Positions 27,687-37,824 of a DNA stretch of 43,356 nucleotides are shown here, piece by piece. Within the stretch, counting starts at the first letter, position 1. Each line of letters starts with the position of its first letter. The DNA lies in assembly GCA_009777275.1 (NCBI GenBank), contig WRME01000002.1, positions 1 through 43,356 of the forward strand, read 5' to 3'. The position numbers and the translations under genes are program-made. Source of the stretch: Oscillospiraceae bacterium (GTDB lineage Bacteria > Bacillota > Clostridia > Oscillospirales > Ruminococcaceae). The notes under the pieces were generated by a model. It saw nothing but the letters and a program-made list of their open reading frames with translations. It did no database searches and was not told the origin of the DNA.

Positions 27687-29299
27687 GGGAGATATTTTCT
27701 AAAAGAGTATTAGGGATTATTATAGCTCTGGTCATTATGATCACAGCGGTGCCTTTTGCCGCTGTTGCGGCTGAACCCGAACAGGATTTGGTTTGCATAA
27801 GTGTGTCAGCGGGCAATGATCACTCTGTGGCGTTATTATCCGATGGTACAGTTTGGGCTTGGGGTTGGAATAATAGAGGTCAGCTTGGCGATGATACAAC
27901 GACTGATCGCCGTATTCCGGTGCAGGTTTCCGGTTTAACCGGAGTAACCACTGTATCATCGAGTGGTGATCACACTATGGCCTTAAAATCCGATGGTACA
28001 GTTTGGGCTTGGGGATATAATTGGACTGGTCAGCTTGGTGATGGCACAGTAACCGATCGTACTACTCCTGTGCAGGTTTCAGGTTTAACCGGAGTTGTTG
28101 CCGTATCTGCGGGAGCCCATCACACTATAGCATTAAAATCCGATGGTACGGTTTGGGCTTGGGGGAGGAATAATCTATATGGTCAGCTTGGAGATGGTAC
28201 AACAATTGACCGTCATACTCCTGTACAGGTTTCCGGTTTAACAGGAGTGACCGCCATATCTGCGGGAGGAAATCACACTGCGGTATTAAAATCCGATGGT
28301 ACAGTTTGGGCTTGGGGTTATAATTATTATGGTCAGCTTGGCAATGATACAACAACTAACCGCAATATTCCTGTGCGGGTTTTCGGTTTAACCGGAGTAA
28401 TCGCTATATTTGCGGGGGGTGGCCACACCATAGCTTTAAAATCTGATGGTACAGTTTGGGCTTGGGGTAATAATAGTCACGGTCAGCTTGGTGACGGAAC
28501 AACAACAGACAACTATACTCCTAAGCAGGTATCCGGTTTAACCGGAGTAACCGCTATATCTGCGGGAGTCCAGCACACCATAGCATTAAAATCCGATGGT
28601 ACAGTTTGGGCTTGGGGAGCTAATTGGGCTGGTCAGCTTGGCGATGGTACAACAACTAACCGCCGTACTCCGGTGCAGGTTTTGGGCTTAACCGGAGTAA
28701 CCGATATATTTGCGGGTGGTTATCACACCATGGCGTTAAAATCTGATGGCACAGTGTGGGCTTGGGGGTATAATGGTTTCGGTCAGCTTGGTGACGGAAC
28801 AACAACAGACAGATTGTTGCCCATCAAAACACAAACAATAACAAGCGTAACTATATCTCCACCCGAATCTATAGTGCGGCAGGGTGATACACAGCAATTC
28901 ACCGCTGAGGTTATGGGTTTATTTAACCCAGATCAAACGGTGACATGGAGTGTAACAGGCAGAACGAGTAACAATACAGTTATATCTGAGGACGGGCTTC
29001 TCACTATTGCACAAAACGAAAGAGCGGCAACCTTGACAATACGAGCGACATCAACCATAAACACAGCCATATTCGGCACTGCGACAGTAACCCTGATTTC
29101 CCCTGCTACAATCAAGGGCAACCCCACCAACTCCGGAACAATCACCGTTGCCGACATCATCGCCGTCCGTGATCACATTCTCGGCACAACCCGCCTAACC
29201 GATCCGGGCGAACTATGGGCAGCCGATGCCAATGATGACGGGGTGATCAATATATTTGATATGCTAACGATTAGAAACATGATTTTGAGACAAAAATAA
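27683..29299 (+). CDS. Secreted RCC1-repeat protein with Ig-like and dockerin-like domains
   Basis: Signal peptide; tandem GxHTxALKSDGTVWAWGxNxxGQLGDGTTTDRxTPVQVSGLTGV units; terminal KGNPTNSGTITVADIIAVRDHIL...ADANDDGVINIFDML. Confidence 0.92.
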   Translation: MREIFSKRVLGIIIALVIMITAVPFAAVAAEPEQDLVCISVSAGNDHSVALLSDGTVWAWGWNNRGQLGDDTTTDRRIPVQVSGLTGVTTVSSSGDHTMALKSDGTVWAWGYNWTGQLGDGTVTDRTTPVQVSGLTGVVAVSAGAHHTIALKSDGTVWAWGRNNLYGQLGDGTTIDRHTPVQVSGLTGVTAISAGGNHTAVLKSDGTVWAWGYNYYGQLGNDTTTNRNIPVRVFGLTGVIAIFAGGGHTIALKSDGTVWAWGNNSHGQLGDGTTTDNYTPKQVSGLTGVTAISAGVQHTIALKSDGTVWAWGANWAGQLGDGTTTNRRTPVQVLGLTGVTDIFAGGYHTMALKSDGTVWAWGYNGFGQLGDGTTTDRLLPIKTQTITSVTISPPESIVRQGDTQQFTAEVMGLFNPDQTVTWSVTGRTSNNTVISEDGLLTIAQNERAATLTIRATSTINTAIFGTATVTLISPATIKGNPTNSGTITVADIIAVRDHILGTTRLTDPGELWAADANDDGVINIFDMLTIRNMILRQK

Positions 29300-29325
29300 T
29301 AATATAAATAGAAGGAAAACAAAAC

Positions 29326-30024
29326 ATGACCATGCCTTTTGAGCCTAACGCAAACAAGGAGCTGAATATAACTACAGATTACGGGGAGTTTGTGCGGTTC
29401 CCCGTAAAGACCCATGTTGTTATGAAAGAGGATGACCTTTTCGAGATTACCGGCAGATACGCCGGTGAGTTCTTGCAGGAGGACGATATGCTCTTTATCA
29501 GCGAAAAAATTGTCGCCATAACTCAGGGACGGGCGTTCCCCATAAGCGAAATAAAACCCGGCCGATGGGCTCGGTTTTTGGTGAAGTTCGTGCATAAATC
29601 CCCATACGGAATAGGTCTCGGAATGCCCGAAACGATGGAGCTTGCGATTCGTGAAGTCGGCCTGCTCAAGATCCTCTTTGCCGCTATCTGCTCGGCCGTC
29701 TGCAAGTTGTTCGGGAAACGGGGGGTCTTCTACCAAATCTGCGGCGACAAGGCTCGCGCCATAGACGGTCCGTGCGACTATACAATCCCGCCCTACAACG
29801 GTTACGCAAAACTCGCCCCCGACAATCCCGACAAAATCGCCGCCGAACTCAGCGGCAGTCTCGGCTGCCCCATCGTGGTCATAGACGCCAACGACATTGG
29901 GGTAGAGATATTAGGGCGCTCATCGCCCGACATATCCGTGGATATGTGCAGACAAATATTCGCCGACAACCCCTTAGGTCAATCGGACCAGCAAACGCCT
30001 ATGGCCATTGTGCGGAGGGTGTAG
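29326..30024 (+). CDS. Coenzyme F420-0:L-glutamate ligase-like (CofE family) protein
   Basis: ITGRYAGEFLQEDDMLFISEKIVAITQGR...GPCDYTIPPYNGYAKLAPDNPDKIA...CPIVVIDANDIGVEILG. Confidence 0.8.
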   Translation: MTMPFEPNANKELNITTDYGEFVRFPVKTHVVMKEDDLFEITGRYAGEFLQEDDMLFISEKIVAITQGRAFPISEIKPGRWARFLVKFVHKSPYGIGLGMPETMELAIREVGLLKILFAAICSAVCKLFGKRGVFYQICGDKARAIDGPCDYTIPPYNGYAKLAPDNPDKIAAELSGSLGCPIVVIDANDIGVEILGRSSPDISVDMCRQIFADNPLGQSDQQTPMAIVRRV

Positions 30025-30194
30025 GGATGGCCATGCCGTCCGTGGATTTTCGCATTTCGCAGGATTGCCGTCCTTGTCGCCGTGTTACCATATATTTCCA
30101 TGTGTGTTTTGACAGTAATTTAAAAAACACTCTTGACAAGACGGAACCTCTCTGATACAATATATCGGTATTGCTTATAAAATTGCTTATAAAC

Positions 30195-30270
30195 GACCCA
30201 TTAGCTCAGTCGGCAGAGCACCTGCCTTTTAAGCAGGGTGTCCCGCGTTCGAGTCGCGGATGGGTCACCA
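30195..30270 (+). tRNA. tRNA-Lys(TTT)
   Basis: GACCCATTAGCTCAGTCGGCAGAGCACCTGCCTTTTAAGCAGGGTGTCCCGCGTTCGAGTCGCGGATGGGTCACCA. Confidence 0.95.
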
Positions 30271-30328
30271 AATCCTCCTGTTGTTACCCGCCATTGTTGC
30301 GGTGATGGCCGGGGGATTGTTTTTATAA

Positions 30329-31015
30329 GTGAAAATCAACAACGACACCGATTTTGTTGAGGTCAACAAAATCGTAAAAGCGGGTGCGGCTACAAAGAAA
30401 GTTAAGGATTATGAATTGACCCGATATGCCTGTTATTTGATTGTTCAAAATGGAGATCCACGCAAGGAAGTTATCGCACTCGGTCAAACCTATTTCGCAA
30501 TCCAGACCTATCGGCAGGAGGTAGCAGACCGATTCAACCAGCTTGACGAGGATAATAAACGCCTCGTCATTCGAGGCGATATAAAACAATGGAATCAAAT
30601 GCTTGCAGAAGCGGCACATGATGCCGGAGTTATTACCAATGAAGAATTTGCCGAATTTCAAAATTCGGGATATATGGGTTTATACGGCGGCATGACCGTT
30701 GATGAAATCCACAACAAAAAAGGGTTGGCTGTCCGTGAAAAAATTCTTGATTTTATGGGGAGTGAAGAACTTATCGCTAATTTGTTTCGAATTTCGCAAA
30801 CCGAAAGCAAATTGAAAAGGGAAAACATACAGGGCATTAGTGCGGCAAGCGATGCACATTTTGTGGTCGGGCGTGAGGTTCGTGCCGCTATCAAGCGTGT
30901 CGGCGGCACAATGCCGGAAAATTTGCCAACACCTGAAAAAAGCATTTCGCAAGTTGAGCGTGAACAGCTTAATAAATTAAAAAAACGCAAAAAGCCGCTT
31001 ATGCTTGATGAATGA
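30329..31015 (+). CDS. DinD-like DNA damage-inducible protein, N-terminally short
   Basis: KDYELTRYACYLIVQNGDPRKEVIALGQTYFAIQTYRQE...NSGYMGLYGGMTVDEIHNKKGL...GGTMPENLPTPEKSI. Confidence 0.85.
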   Translation: MKINNDTDFVEVNKIVKAGAATKKVKDYELTRYACYLIVQNGDPRKEVIALGQTYFAIQTYRQEVADRFNQLDEDNKRLVIRGDIKQWNQMLAEAAHDAGVITNEEFAEFQNSGYMGLYGGMTVDEIHNKKGLAVREKILDFMGSEELIANLFRISQTESKLKRENIQGISAASDAHFVVGREVRAAIKRVGGTMPENLPTPEKSISQVEREQLNKLKKRKKPLMLDE

Positions 31016-31038
31016 GATTATGAGGGGGAGCTCCACAA

Positions 31039-31860
31039 ATGTATATTCGCTATGAGGATCAAGATAACCGAATGTTCAGGTTTATAAAGACGCGCAACCT
31101 TAATATAGAGTCGCATCTTCATAAGCATATAGAGATACTCTGTGTTTTAGACGGCGAGATAGATGTTACTGCCGATTTTCACAAAAGAACCCTCACAAAA
31201 GGCGATGCCGCTTTCTTTTTCCCTAACTGTATCCACAGCTATACAACAGAATCGGTCAGCAGCATCTATATATTAATAGCAGACCTGAATTTAACCGGAG
31301 ATTTTACAGGCAAGCTGCTCAAATACTCGCCCCGTGACCCTTTTATAAGCAGCGAGAACCTGCATCCCGATGTCTTGTATTGCATGGATACAATACACGC
31401 AGACAGTAACGAGTTTTACACGATGGATGCCGATACAAACTATAACAAACTTGCCGCAAAGGGGTATATTCAGGCGATAATCGCAAGACTGCTGTCGGTT
31501 ATGGAGCTGCACAAATCAGAGGTTCCTGTAGATATAGGACTGAACAAAAGAGTGCTGTCTTATATCATGGAAAACTTTAGCGACAGCGAAATGTCACTAA
31601 AAAGAATGGCGGACGACCTGAATGTGAGCATACCTGTTCTATGCAATGTTTTCTCTAAAAAAATCGGTATCAACTACCATGATTATCTTAACATATGCCG
31701 CGTGAGACACGCTCAGCAGCTGTTATTCGACACCGAGCTGACCATGCCGAGCATCGCCTGTGAGAGCGGATTCAACAACACGAGAACCTTTGATCGTGTG
31801 TTCAAGAAGATAACAGGTCTTACACCGAGAGCCTATCGGCAATCTGCAACAGAAATATAA
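31039..31860 (+). CDS. AraC family transcriptional regulator with cupin-like N-terminus
   Basis: HLHKHIEILCVLDGEIDVT; C-terminal HTH ...YLNICRVRHAQQLLFDTELTMPSIACESGFNNTRTFDRVFKKITGLTPRAYRQ. Confidence 0.93.
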   Translation: MYIRYEDQDNRMFRFIKTRNLNIESHLHKHIEILCVLDGEIDVTADFHKRTLTKGDAAFFFPNCIHSYTTESVSSIYILIADLNLTGDFTGKLLKYSPRDPFISSENLHPDVLYCMDTIHADSNEFYTMDADTNYNKLAAKGYIQAIIARLLSVMELHKSEVPVDIGLNKRVLSYIMENFSDSEMSLKRMADDLNVSIPVLCNVFSKKIGINYHDYLNICRVRHAQQLLFDTELTMPSIACESGFNNTRTFDRVFKKITGLTPRAYRQSATEI

Positions 31861-31959
31861 AATGTTAATTCTGTCTGAATTTGATTAACTAATTGTCCTA
31901 TGCCGTCCTCTTATTTATAGTATAATATTGTTATACTATGAAAAAGGACGGTTATTATT

Positions 31960-34900
31960 ATGAAAATTTGTTTGCTACAGATGGTTTCTTCTTTTACCGC
32001 CGCAGCATATGTCTTTTTGTCTTTTCCGCTGACGGCCATGGCCTTTCCGGAAAAGGCCCCGATTCTGCCCTCTTCTCAATATGCGGCCGATGTTGTCATC
32101 AGCGAAAATCCGGATACATTTTGTAATCCGATTGACATAAGCTATCAGTATCAGGTTGACAAAACCCTGACTGTAAACCCGAACAACGGTAACAGAGTTC
32201 ACTTTACCGTTACCGACAACTGCCGTGAATCGGCCGATCCCGCCATGGTTCTCTTTAAGGATGAATACTATCTCTTCGCATCGCACGGAACGGGGTATTG
32301 GTATTCTTCCGACCTTGCCGATTGGCAGTATGTCTATGCCGGAGAGGATGCCGCTCCCGGTCTTATACCCGATACCGATAACAATCCGTCCGGAATTTCT
32401 GATATATACCGTTTTGCTCCGGCAACAATGGTTGTCGGAGATTGGTTGTACATAACAGCGTCACAAGCGGGGTCTATATTCAAAACCGATAATCCCAAAG
32501 ATCCGTCAAGATGGCAGTTTGTCGCCCGTCCTATGCAGTGGAGCGATCCTGCACTCTTCTATGACGAGGAGCTGAACAGAGCATTCTGCTATCACGGATC
32601 ATCTCCCAACAACCCGCTCCAGGTGGTGGAATTAAGCCTTGACCCCGCTACCGAAATGCAGCTGATAGGCGGCAACATAGACGTTTATAACACCGATCCC
32701 GAACTCTATGGTTATCAGATAAATGTCGACGACGACGGTAATGAAAAATCCGGTCGTCCCTATCTTGAGGGTGTTTGGGTGACCAAACATGACGGCAAAT
32801 ATTACATGGAGTTTGGGGTTCCAAGCACCAGCACGGGATATTATGCAGACGGTCTTGCGGTTGCCGACCATCCTCTCGGCCCGTTTGTACACAGCGATAC
32901 AAGTCCGTCCAGCTTTAAGGCGACAGGATTTGTGCGGGGAGCGGGACATGGGTCAACCTTTAAAGACAAGCAGGGCAACTGGTGGAAGATCAGCACCGTG
33001 TCTATATCGGTCAACCACGGATTTGAGCGGAGATTGGTTCTCTATCCTGCAACCCATACCGAACATGACGAGTTGGTATCAAACATGGTCTTTGCCGACT
33101 ATCCTATGTATAGATCGGAGGATAGCCGCAGAACATTCGATCAGCCCGGGCCCGGGTGGAATCTTGTATCATACGGCGGGAACGCACAGATAACGGCATC
33201 ATCGGTGCTGGGAGCCAAAGACGGCAGAAACTTCAGCCCCGGCAATGCCTTTAACGAGAATCTCAAGAACTGGTGGTCGGCCGAAACAGGTAATGCCGAT
33301 GAGTGGATAATGGCCGATTTTAAGAAGATAAGCTCGGTCAATGCTTTTCAGGTAAACTTTGCCGATCAGGACATCAGCTCCGCTTCTGCAAGCGGTCGTG
33401 ACAATAGCTTTGTTCATCGTTATCTGCTTGAGTTCTCGATTGACGGTATCGACTGGCACACTCTTGCCGATAGGAGCGGAGCGGTTGCCCGCCCTAAAAT
33501 GGCCGAAGATCACTCCCACCAATACTTCCAGCTCGAAAAGCCTGTCGACATCCGTTACATAAGAATCACAAACAAGGGCCCTGTTCCGGCAGGGGGCAAG
33601 TTTTCGGTCAGCGGAATACGTCTGTTCGGGCATGGCAACGACACGGCTCCTGATGCTCCTGCCGAATTTGCCGTAACCCGTCCCGCTCCAAGCGCCGATG
33701 ACCGTTTCGCCGCCCTCTCATGGGATCCTGTAGATGGTGCGGAGGGTTATATAATCAGATTCGGCACACGTCCCGATGCTCTGCACACGCATTTTCAGGT
33801 TATCGGACAGACCTCCGCAATCATTCGCATCCTGAATCGAGGAGCCGATTACTATTTTACCGTAGATTCCTACAACGACAGCGGATACACTAGGGGAGAG
33901 GTTGTGAAGTTCGCCCCTTCCCTCATGCCGCTGCCCAATCCCGTTTCGTTTTTGAGAGCCACGGTCAACAATCTCTATTCGCATACATTAATAGCCGAAA
34001 CAAAACTGCCCGAAAATGTCGGGTACAACGGAGCATATGTAGAGGGATTCGCAAACGGGAGCTATGCTCAGCTGCTGGGTCTGCGGAGGGGCGACATAAT
34101 AACCGAGATGGGCGGCGTTACCGTCACGGGGGTTGACGGTCTGTTGAATTTGTATAGCCAAGCGGAATATGACGATGATATATTGCTCACGGTATGGCGG
34201 CAGGGCAGGTATGTATCTATCGGTTTTGTCAAGGACGAGAGCAATCTGAGCATAAACGTACCCTGTTTGATCGGGGCCGAGACCTATGACGATATATTCA
34301 GGTCAACCAATCAAAACATGGGGCCCGAATCCTGCGGAGACATAGGAGGCGGACAGAACATCGGGAACATTAACGGAGGGGCATGGTTAAAATACGACAG
34401 GATAAACTTTAGCGCATCCCCCGAATATCTGATTATCAGAGCGGCTCGTCCATCCTCTGTCTACAGCAACAGCACCACCGTTCAGGTGCGTTTGGACAAT
34501 CCGTCAAGCGGGCCGATCATAGCCTCTGTCTCTGTTTCTCCGACGGCGGGATGGCAGGTCTATGACAGCTTTAGGGCTGACATAACCGAACAGATTGACG
34601 GAATCCGTGATGTATATATCGTCTTTGTCAACGGAGGTCTCAATCTCAACTGGTTCTCATTCAACACAACCGATGACGCCGGCGATGTTGTTCCCGATTA
34701 TGAACTTGCTCGTTTCAGTCAAGCTGAGCGGACATATCTATCTTCACAAAATTCGAGCGGATTTCTGCTTGCCAACTGGACAGTAAAGGACGGCACTGCC
34801 CCTGTTGACCTAACCGGAAGCGATCGGTCTAAGCTGTTTATGCAGTTTACGATAGAATTTGCCGTATCAAAAAACCAACTCGACCCCATTGCTCATGCCG

Positions 34901-35703
34901 ATGTTATCACCAATCTGAACAACCGTATATCTAACAACACGCTCTGGTCAGACGGCGGAATAAGATTCGGATCGGGCAACAACAACTGGGTGGGTTGGCG
35001 GCCTAACGAATTTCAGTTTACCAACGGGAAAAACATAGTAAATATCCCGCTCAGCGCATTTTTGAGCGGGGAGGGATTGCATATCGGAACGATAAACGGT
35101 ACAGACCGAACGCTCAACCCGCAGGACAACGGAGCGGGCAATCCTGTCGATTGGCAGCGGGTAGATCGGATATTCTTTCAAATATTACGCCCCGGATACG
35201 ATTTCAACAGTCAGATTTCGGCGGGACTTCTCGATTTTTCAATGACATTGTCCGACATAAGAATCGTTGATACAACCTCGGAGGAAATGCTAAACTCAGA
35301 GCTTGACAGGCTCAGCGGAATGTTAAACAGCACGATACCCAAAGGCAATCATACCAACGAATCCTATAACGCATACCTGCAGGCGATCGAGTTCGCCCGT
35401 CAGGAAATAACCTTTGCCGACATACTGAATCCTTACTCGATAGAAGACATACAAATCGCAATAGCAACCCTTGAGCGAGCCATCCTGGGATTAGCTGAAA
35501 AAACCGGCCTAATCAAGGGCAACCCCACAGGCAGCGGAGAAGTATCGGTAGCGGATATACTCTTTGCCCGTGATTTCATCTTCAGAAGATTGCCGGAAAT
35601 AGACAAAGATAGCCCCGAATTTGCCGCTATGGACATGAACAATGACGGCATAATAGACATATTTGACTTGATAAGGATAAGGGATGCGATACTGCGGAAG
35701 TGA
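31960..35703 (+). CDS. Secreted multidomain GH43-like protein (F5/8 C, FN3, PDZ, CBM6-like, dockerin-like)
   Basis: NCRESADPAMVLFKDEYYLFASHGTGYWYSSDLADW; discoidin-like and FN3 regions; PDZ GAYVEGFANGSYAQLLGLRRGDIITEMGGVTV; terminal KGNPTGSGEVSVADILFARDFI...MDMNNDGIIDIFDLIRIRDAIL. Confidence 0.85.
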   Translation: MKICLLQMVSSFTAAAYVFLSFPLTAMAFPEKAPILPSSQYAADVVISENPDTFCNPIDISYQYQVDKTLTVNPNNGNRVHFTVTDNCRESADPAMVLFKDEYYLFASHGTGYWYSSDLADWQYVYAGEDAAPGLIPDTDNNPSGISDIYRFAPATMVVGDWLYITASQAGSIFKTDNPKDPSRWQFVARPMQWSDPALFYDEELNRAFCYHGSSPNNPLQVVELSLDPATEMQLIGGNIDVYNTDPELYGYQINVDDDGNEKSGRPYLEGVWVTKHDGKYYMEFGVPSTSTGYYADGLAVADHPLGPFVHSDTSPSSFKATGFVRGAGHGSTFKDKQGNWWKISTVSISVNHGFERRLVLYPATHTEHDELVSNMVFADYPMYRSEDSRRTFDQPGPGWNLVSYGGNAQITASSVLGAKDGRNFSPGNAFNENLKNWWSAETGNADEWIMADFKKISSVNAFQVNFADQDISSASASGRDNSFVHRYLLEFSIDGIDWHTLADRSGAVARPKMAEDHSHQYFQLEKPVDIRYIRITNKGPVPAGGKFSVSGIRLFGHGNDTAPDAPAEFAVTRPAPSADDRFAALSWDPVDGAEGYIIRFGTRPDALHTHFQVIGQTSAIIRILNRGADYYFTVDSYNDSGYTRGEVVKFAPSLMPLPNPVSFLRATVNNLYSHTLIAETKLPENVGYNGAYVEGFANGSYAQLLGLRRGDIITEMGGVTVTGVDGLLNLYSQAEYDDDILLTVWRQGRYVSIGFVKDESNLSINVPCLIGAETYDDIFRSTNQNMGPESCGDIGGGQNIGNINGGAWLKYDRINFSASPEYLIIRAARPSSVYSNSTTVQVRLDNPSSGPIIASVSVSPTAGWQVYDSFRADITEQIDGIRDVYIVFVNGGLNLNWFSFNTTDDAGDVVPDYELARFSQAERTYLSSQNSSGFLLANWTVKDGTAPVDLTGSDRSKLFMQFTIEFAVSKNQLDPIAHADVITNLNNRISNNTLWSDGGIRFGSGNNNWVGWRPNEFQFTNGKNIVNIPLSAFLSGEGLHIGTINGTDRTLNPQDNGAGNPVDWQRVDRIFFQILRPGYDFNSQISAGLLDFSMTLSDIRIVDTTSEEMLNSELDRLSGMLNSTIPKGNHTNESYNAYLQAIEFARQEITFADILNPYSIEDIQIAIATLERAILGLAEKTGLIKGNPTGSGEVSVADILFARDFIFRRLPEIDKDSPEFAAMDMNNDGIIDIFDLIRIRDAILRK

Positions 35704-35778
35704 ATCAATGTATAGGCGTGTAGGGATGACCGCCCCCGGTCATCCGTGGTTGACAGCGGCGGGTGTTTTTCCCCATGG

Positions 35779-36321
35779 TTATTGCAGCCTCATCAACCTT
35801 CTCACGATGCCGCTGAATCGGTAGAGGTATATCGAGACTATCGAGGTTAATGCCATGTCGTACATTAAAAATGCTACGTTTGCCAGCACCAAAAAGGCCA
35901 TCAGGAGAACCCTGTTGTATTCTGCGAGTTCGTCGGCGATTTCGCTGACGACAATAACGCTTGTTACCGTGTAGTAACAGAGAAAAACCACCGTGTTAAA
36001 AAGCGCAAATTTGATTGCGTACACGGTGATTATTTCTTTTATACCCTCTATAAACGATTTTAGTATAGGATAAAATCCGAAGAACATTATAAATATCAAA
36101 ACGGGGAATTTGTCAAAAACTATTATAGCCGAGACCAGCGACACGGTTGTATAGGTCATCAATGCCCATCGGCGGCCCGTTTCTATAACTATCGGTATAA
36201 AAACCGTTCCGGCTATTGCGGGCATAACGAAATATGAGAACGGGAATATCCCGCCGAAAAACATAATCGCAGAGCTTAGCGCCCCTATCATGCCGCATAA
36301 AGCAACCCGTGACGATTTCAA
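35779..36321 (-). CDS. Multi-pass membrane protein of unknown function
   Basis: 180 aa with repeated hydrophobic segments. Confidence 0.65.
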   Translation of the reverse strand: MKSSRVALCGMIGALSSAIMFFGGIFPFSYFVMPAIAGTVFIPIVIETGRRWALMTYTTVSLVSAIIVFDKFPVLIFIMFFGFYPILKSFIEGIKEIITVYAIKFALFNTVVFLCYYTVTSVIVVSEIADELAEYNRVLLMAFLVLANVAFLMYDMALTSIVSIYLYRFSGIVRRLMRLQ

Positions 36322-36352
36322 AACCGCATTATCCTTTCTTATGGCGTTTTTT

Positions 36353-36970
36353 CTAACAGCAAAGCCCTCTGCCGCCTATGCACTTGCATAGGCAATCGGC
36401 GCACATCAGAGCACTGCACATATCGCAGCAATCACATTCATCGTTACTGTTTCTGTTTGTGCCGTATCTGTATCTGCTTGTGCCCGGGTTAAAATGCCCG
36501 TGTCTTTGTCGTTTTAGGCGGCTTGCAGCCGCTCTGTATTCGGCGTTTTCCGGATTCATCCTTACTGCTGCTTCAAAATAGTTGGCCGATTCCTCCAGCC
36601 ATCCCCGTGAAAAGAAGACCGATCCCTTCAAAAAATGCCACTCACCGTCCCTGTTTGCGGCAGGGATACCATCGAGAAGTTCCTCCGCTTCGGTAAGCCT
36701 GTTCTTCATAATCAGAGAACGTATATCCTGCAACCCTCCCGAGGTTCTGTAATTATGCCTGTTTTCCTGCCGATTATGACCGGAACGGCGCTCGTTCATA
36801 ATTATATCATAGGCGTTGTTGATTTCCTCCATCTTTTCTTTTGCGACATCCAAAAGAGGACTTCCCGCATAATTGTCGGGATGATACTGCCGCGCTATAT
36901 TTTTATATGCCTGCTTTATCTCATCATCGCTTGCATTCGGAGCAACCCCTAAAACCTTGTAGGCATCCAT
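36353..36970 (-). CDS. DnaJ-domain/TPR protein with Cys-rich C-terminus
   Basis: DAYKVLGVAPNASDDEIKQAYKNIARQYHPDNY; C-terminus CDCCDMCSALMCADCLCKCIGGRGLCC. Confidence 0.85.
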   Translation of the reverse strand: MDAYKVLGVAPNASDDEIKQAYKNIARQYHPDNYAGSPLLDVAKEKMEEINNAYDIIMNERRSGHNRQENRHNYRTSGGLQDIRSLIMKNRLTEAEELLDGIPAANRDGEWHFLKGSVFFSRGWLEESANYFEAAVRMNPENAEYRAAASRLKRQRHGHFNPGTSRYRYGTNRNSNDECDCCDMCSALMCADCLCKCIGGRGLCC

Positions 36971-37824
36971 GATCTGCTCTCTCCTTTCTGTATTTTATCT
37001 ACAGTATCCTTTAGTCCGAGATATATAATATTCTCTATGATTCCTGAGAATCTTCTTATTTTAATAAGAGCATAGACTTCGGCTATTTGGCATATGGTAA
37101 GATTTATTGTCTGTACGGCCAGGTCACGATCGACACCGGCAAAGGGATTGAAACTGCCGCTCTTTAGATCGCCGGCGAGATCGTCAAGCGCATCGGCGAG
37201 ATAGACATATCTTCCTATAAGATAACCGAAGCGATAGAGAGCCTGACTTTGATTATCTGCATCATCGGTATATACCGCCATGCTTTGACATATTCTCCCC
37301 ATGGCAGAGGCGGTCGGATGGGCGGCGCGATCGATAGTCGCAGATTCATTCGGGGCCGATTCTATAGCGGTCTGTCCCTCCATAGCCTCACGCACGATCT
37401 CATCAATATGCCCCAAACGCTTGGCACCCTTGTTCTTCAGACAGGCGGCAAAGGGCAACAGCGCCCTGGAGGCGTTTCTTTTAACAAAGCCGCTGTCTGA
37501 TATATCATCCTTTAGTTTGTAATAAAGCATTATCATAGCCGAACACGCCCCCGAATCGAGAGCATCGCATGATAGCAGACAGTTCCGCTTTACAAGCGGA
37601 TTAGCGGCACAGGAGCGTCTTGCAAACCGAGGGCAGTCTTTTTTTAAAGAAAGCTCAAACAGAGCAAGAAAGGCAAAGTCGTAGCTGAGCGTAAGTTTGG
37701 CAAATGGACCGAACACACGCCCCAACTGCTTACACAAACCGCAGTATACCGCCCTGTATATCTCATATTCCCCAACCTTGAGTTCACTTTTATAAGGCAG
37801 TATATACCCGAACAACCGCAGCAC
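36949..37824 (-). CDS. DUF5685 family protein
   Basis: MLRLFGYILPYKSELKVGEYEIYRAVYCGLCKQLGRVFGPFAKLTLSYDFAFLALF. Confidence 0.8.
   Translation of the reverse strand: MLRLFGYILPYKSELKVGEYEIYRAVYCGLCKQLGRVFGPFAKLTLSYDFAFLALFELSLKKDCPRFARRSCAANPLVKRNCLLSCDALDSGACSAMIMLYYKLKDDISDSGFVKRNASRALLPFAACLKNKGAKRLGHIDEIVREAMEGQTAIESAPNESATIDRAAHPTASAMGRICQSMAVYTDDADNQSQALYRFGYLIGRYVYLADALDDLAGDLKSGSFNPFAGVDRDLAVQTINLTICQIAEVYALIKIRRFSGIIENIIYLGLKDTVDKIQKGESRSWMPTRF

Noticed and set aside
27683-28820. Tandem approximately 150-bp DNA repeats as a possible CRISPR or satellite
   Set aside because: They are in-frame RCC1 coding repeats with no spacer structure.
32632-33984. Several 60-144 aa ORFs antisense to the GH43 gene
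   Set aside because: Shadow ORFs of a long, clearly coding frame.
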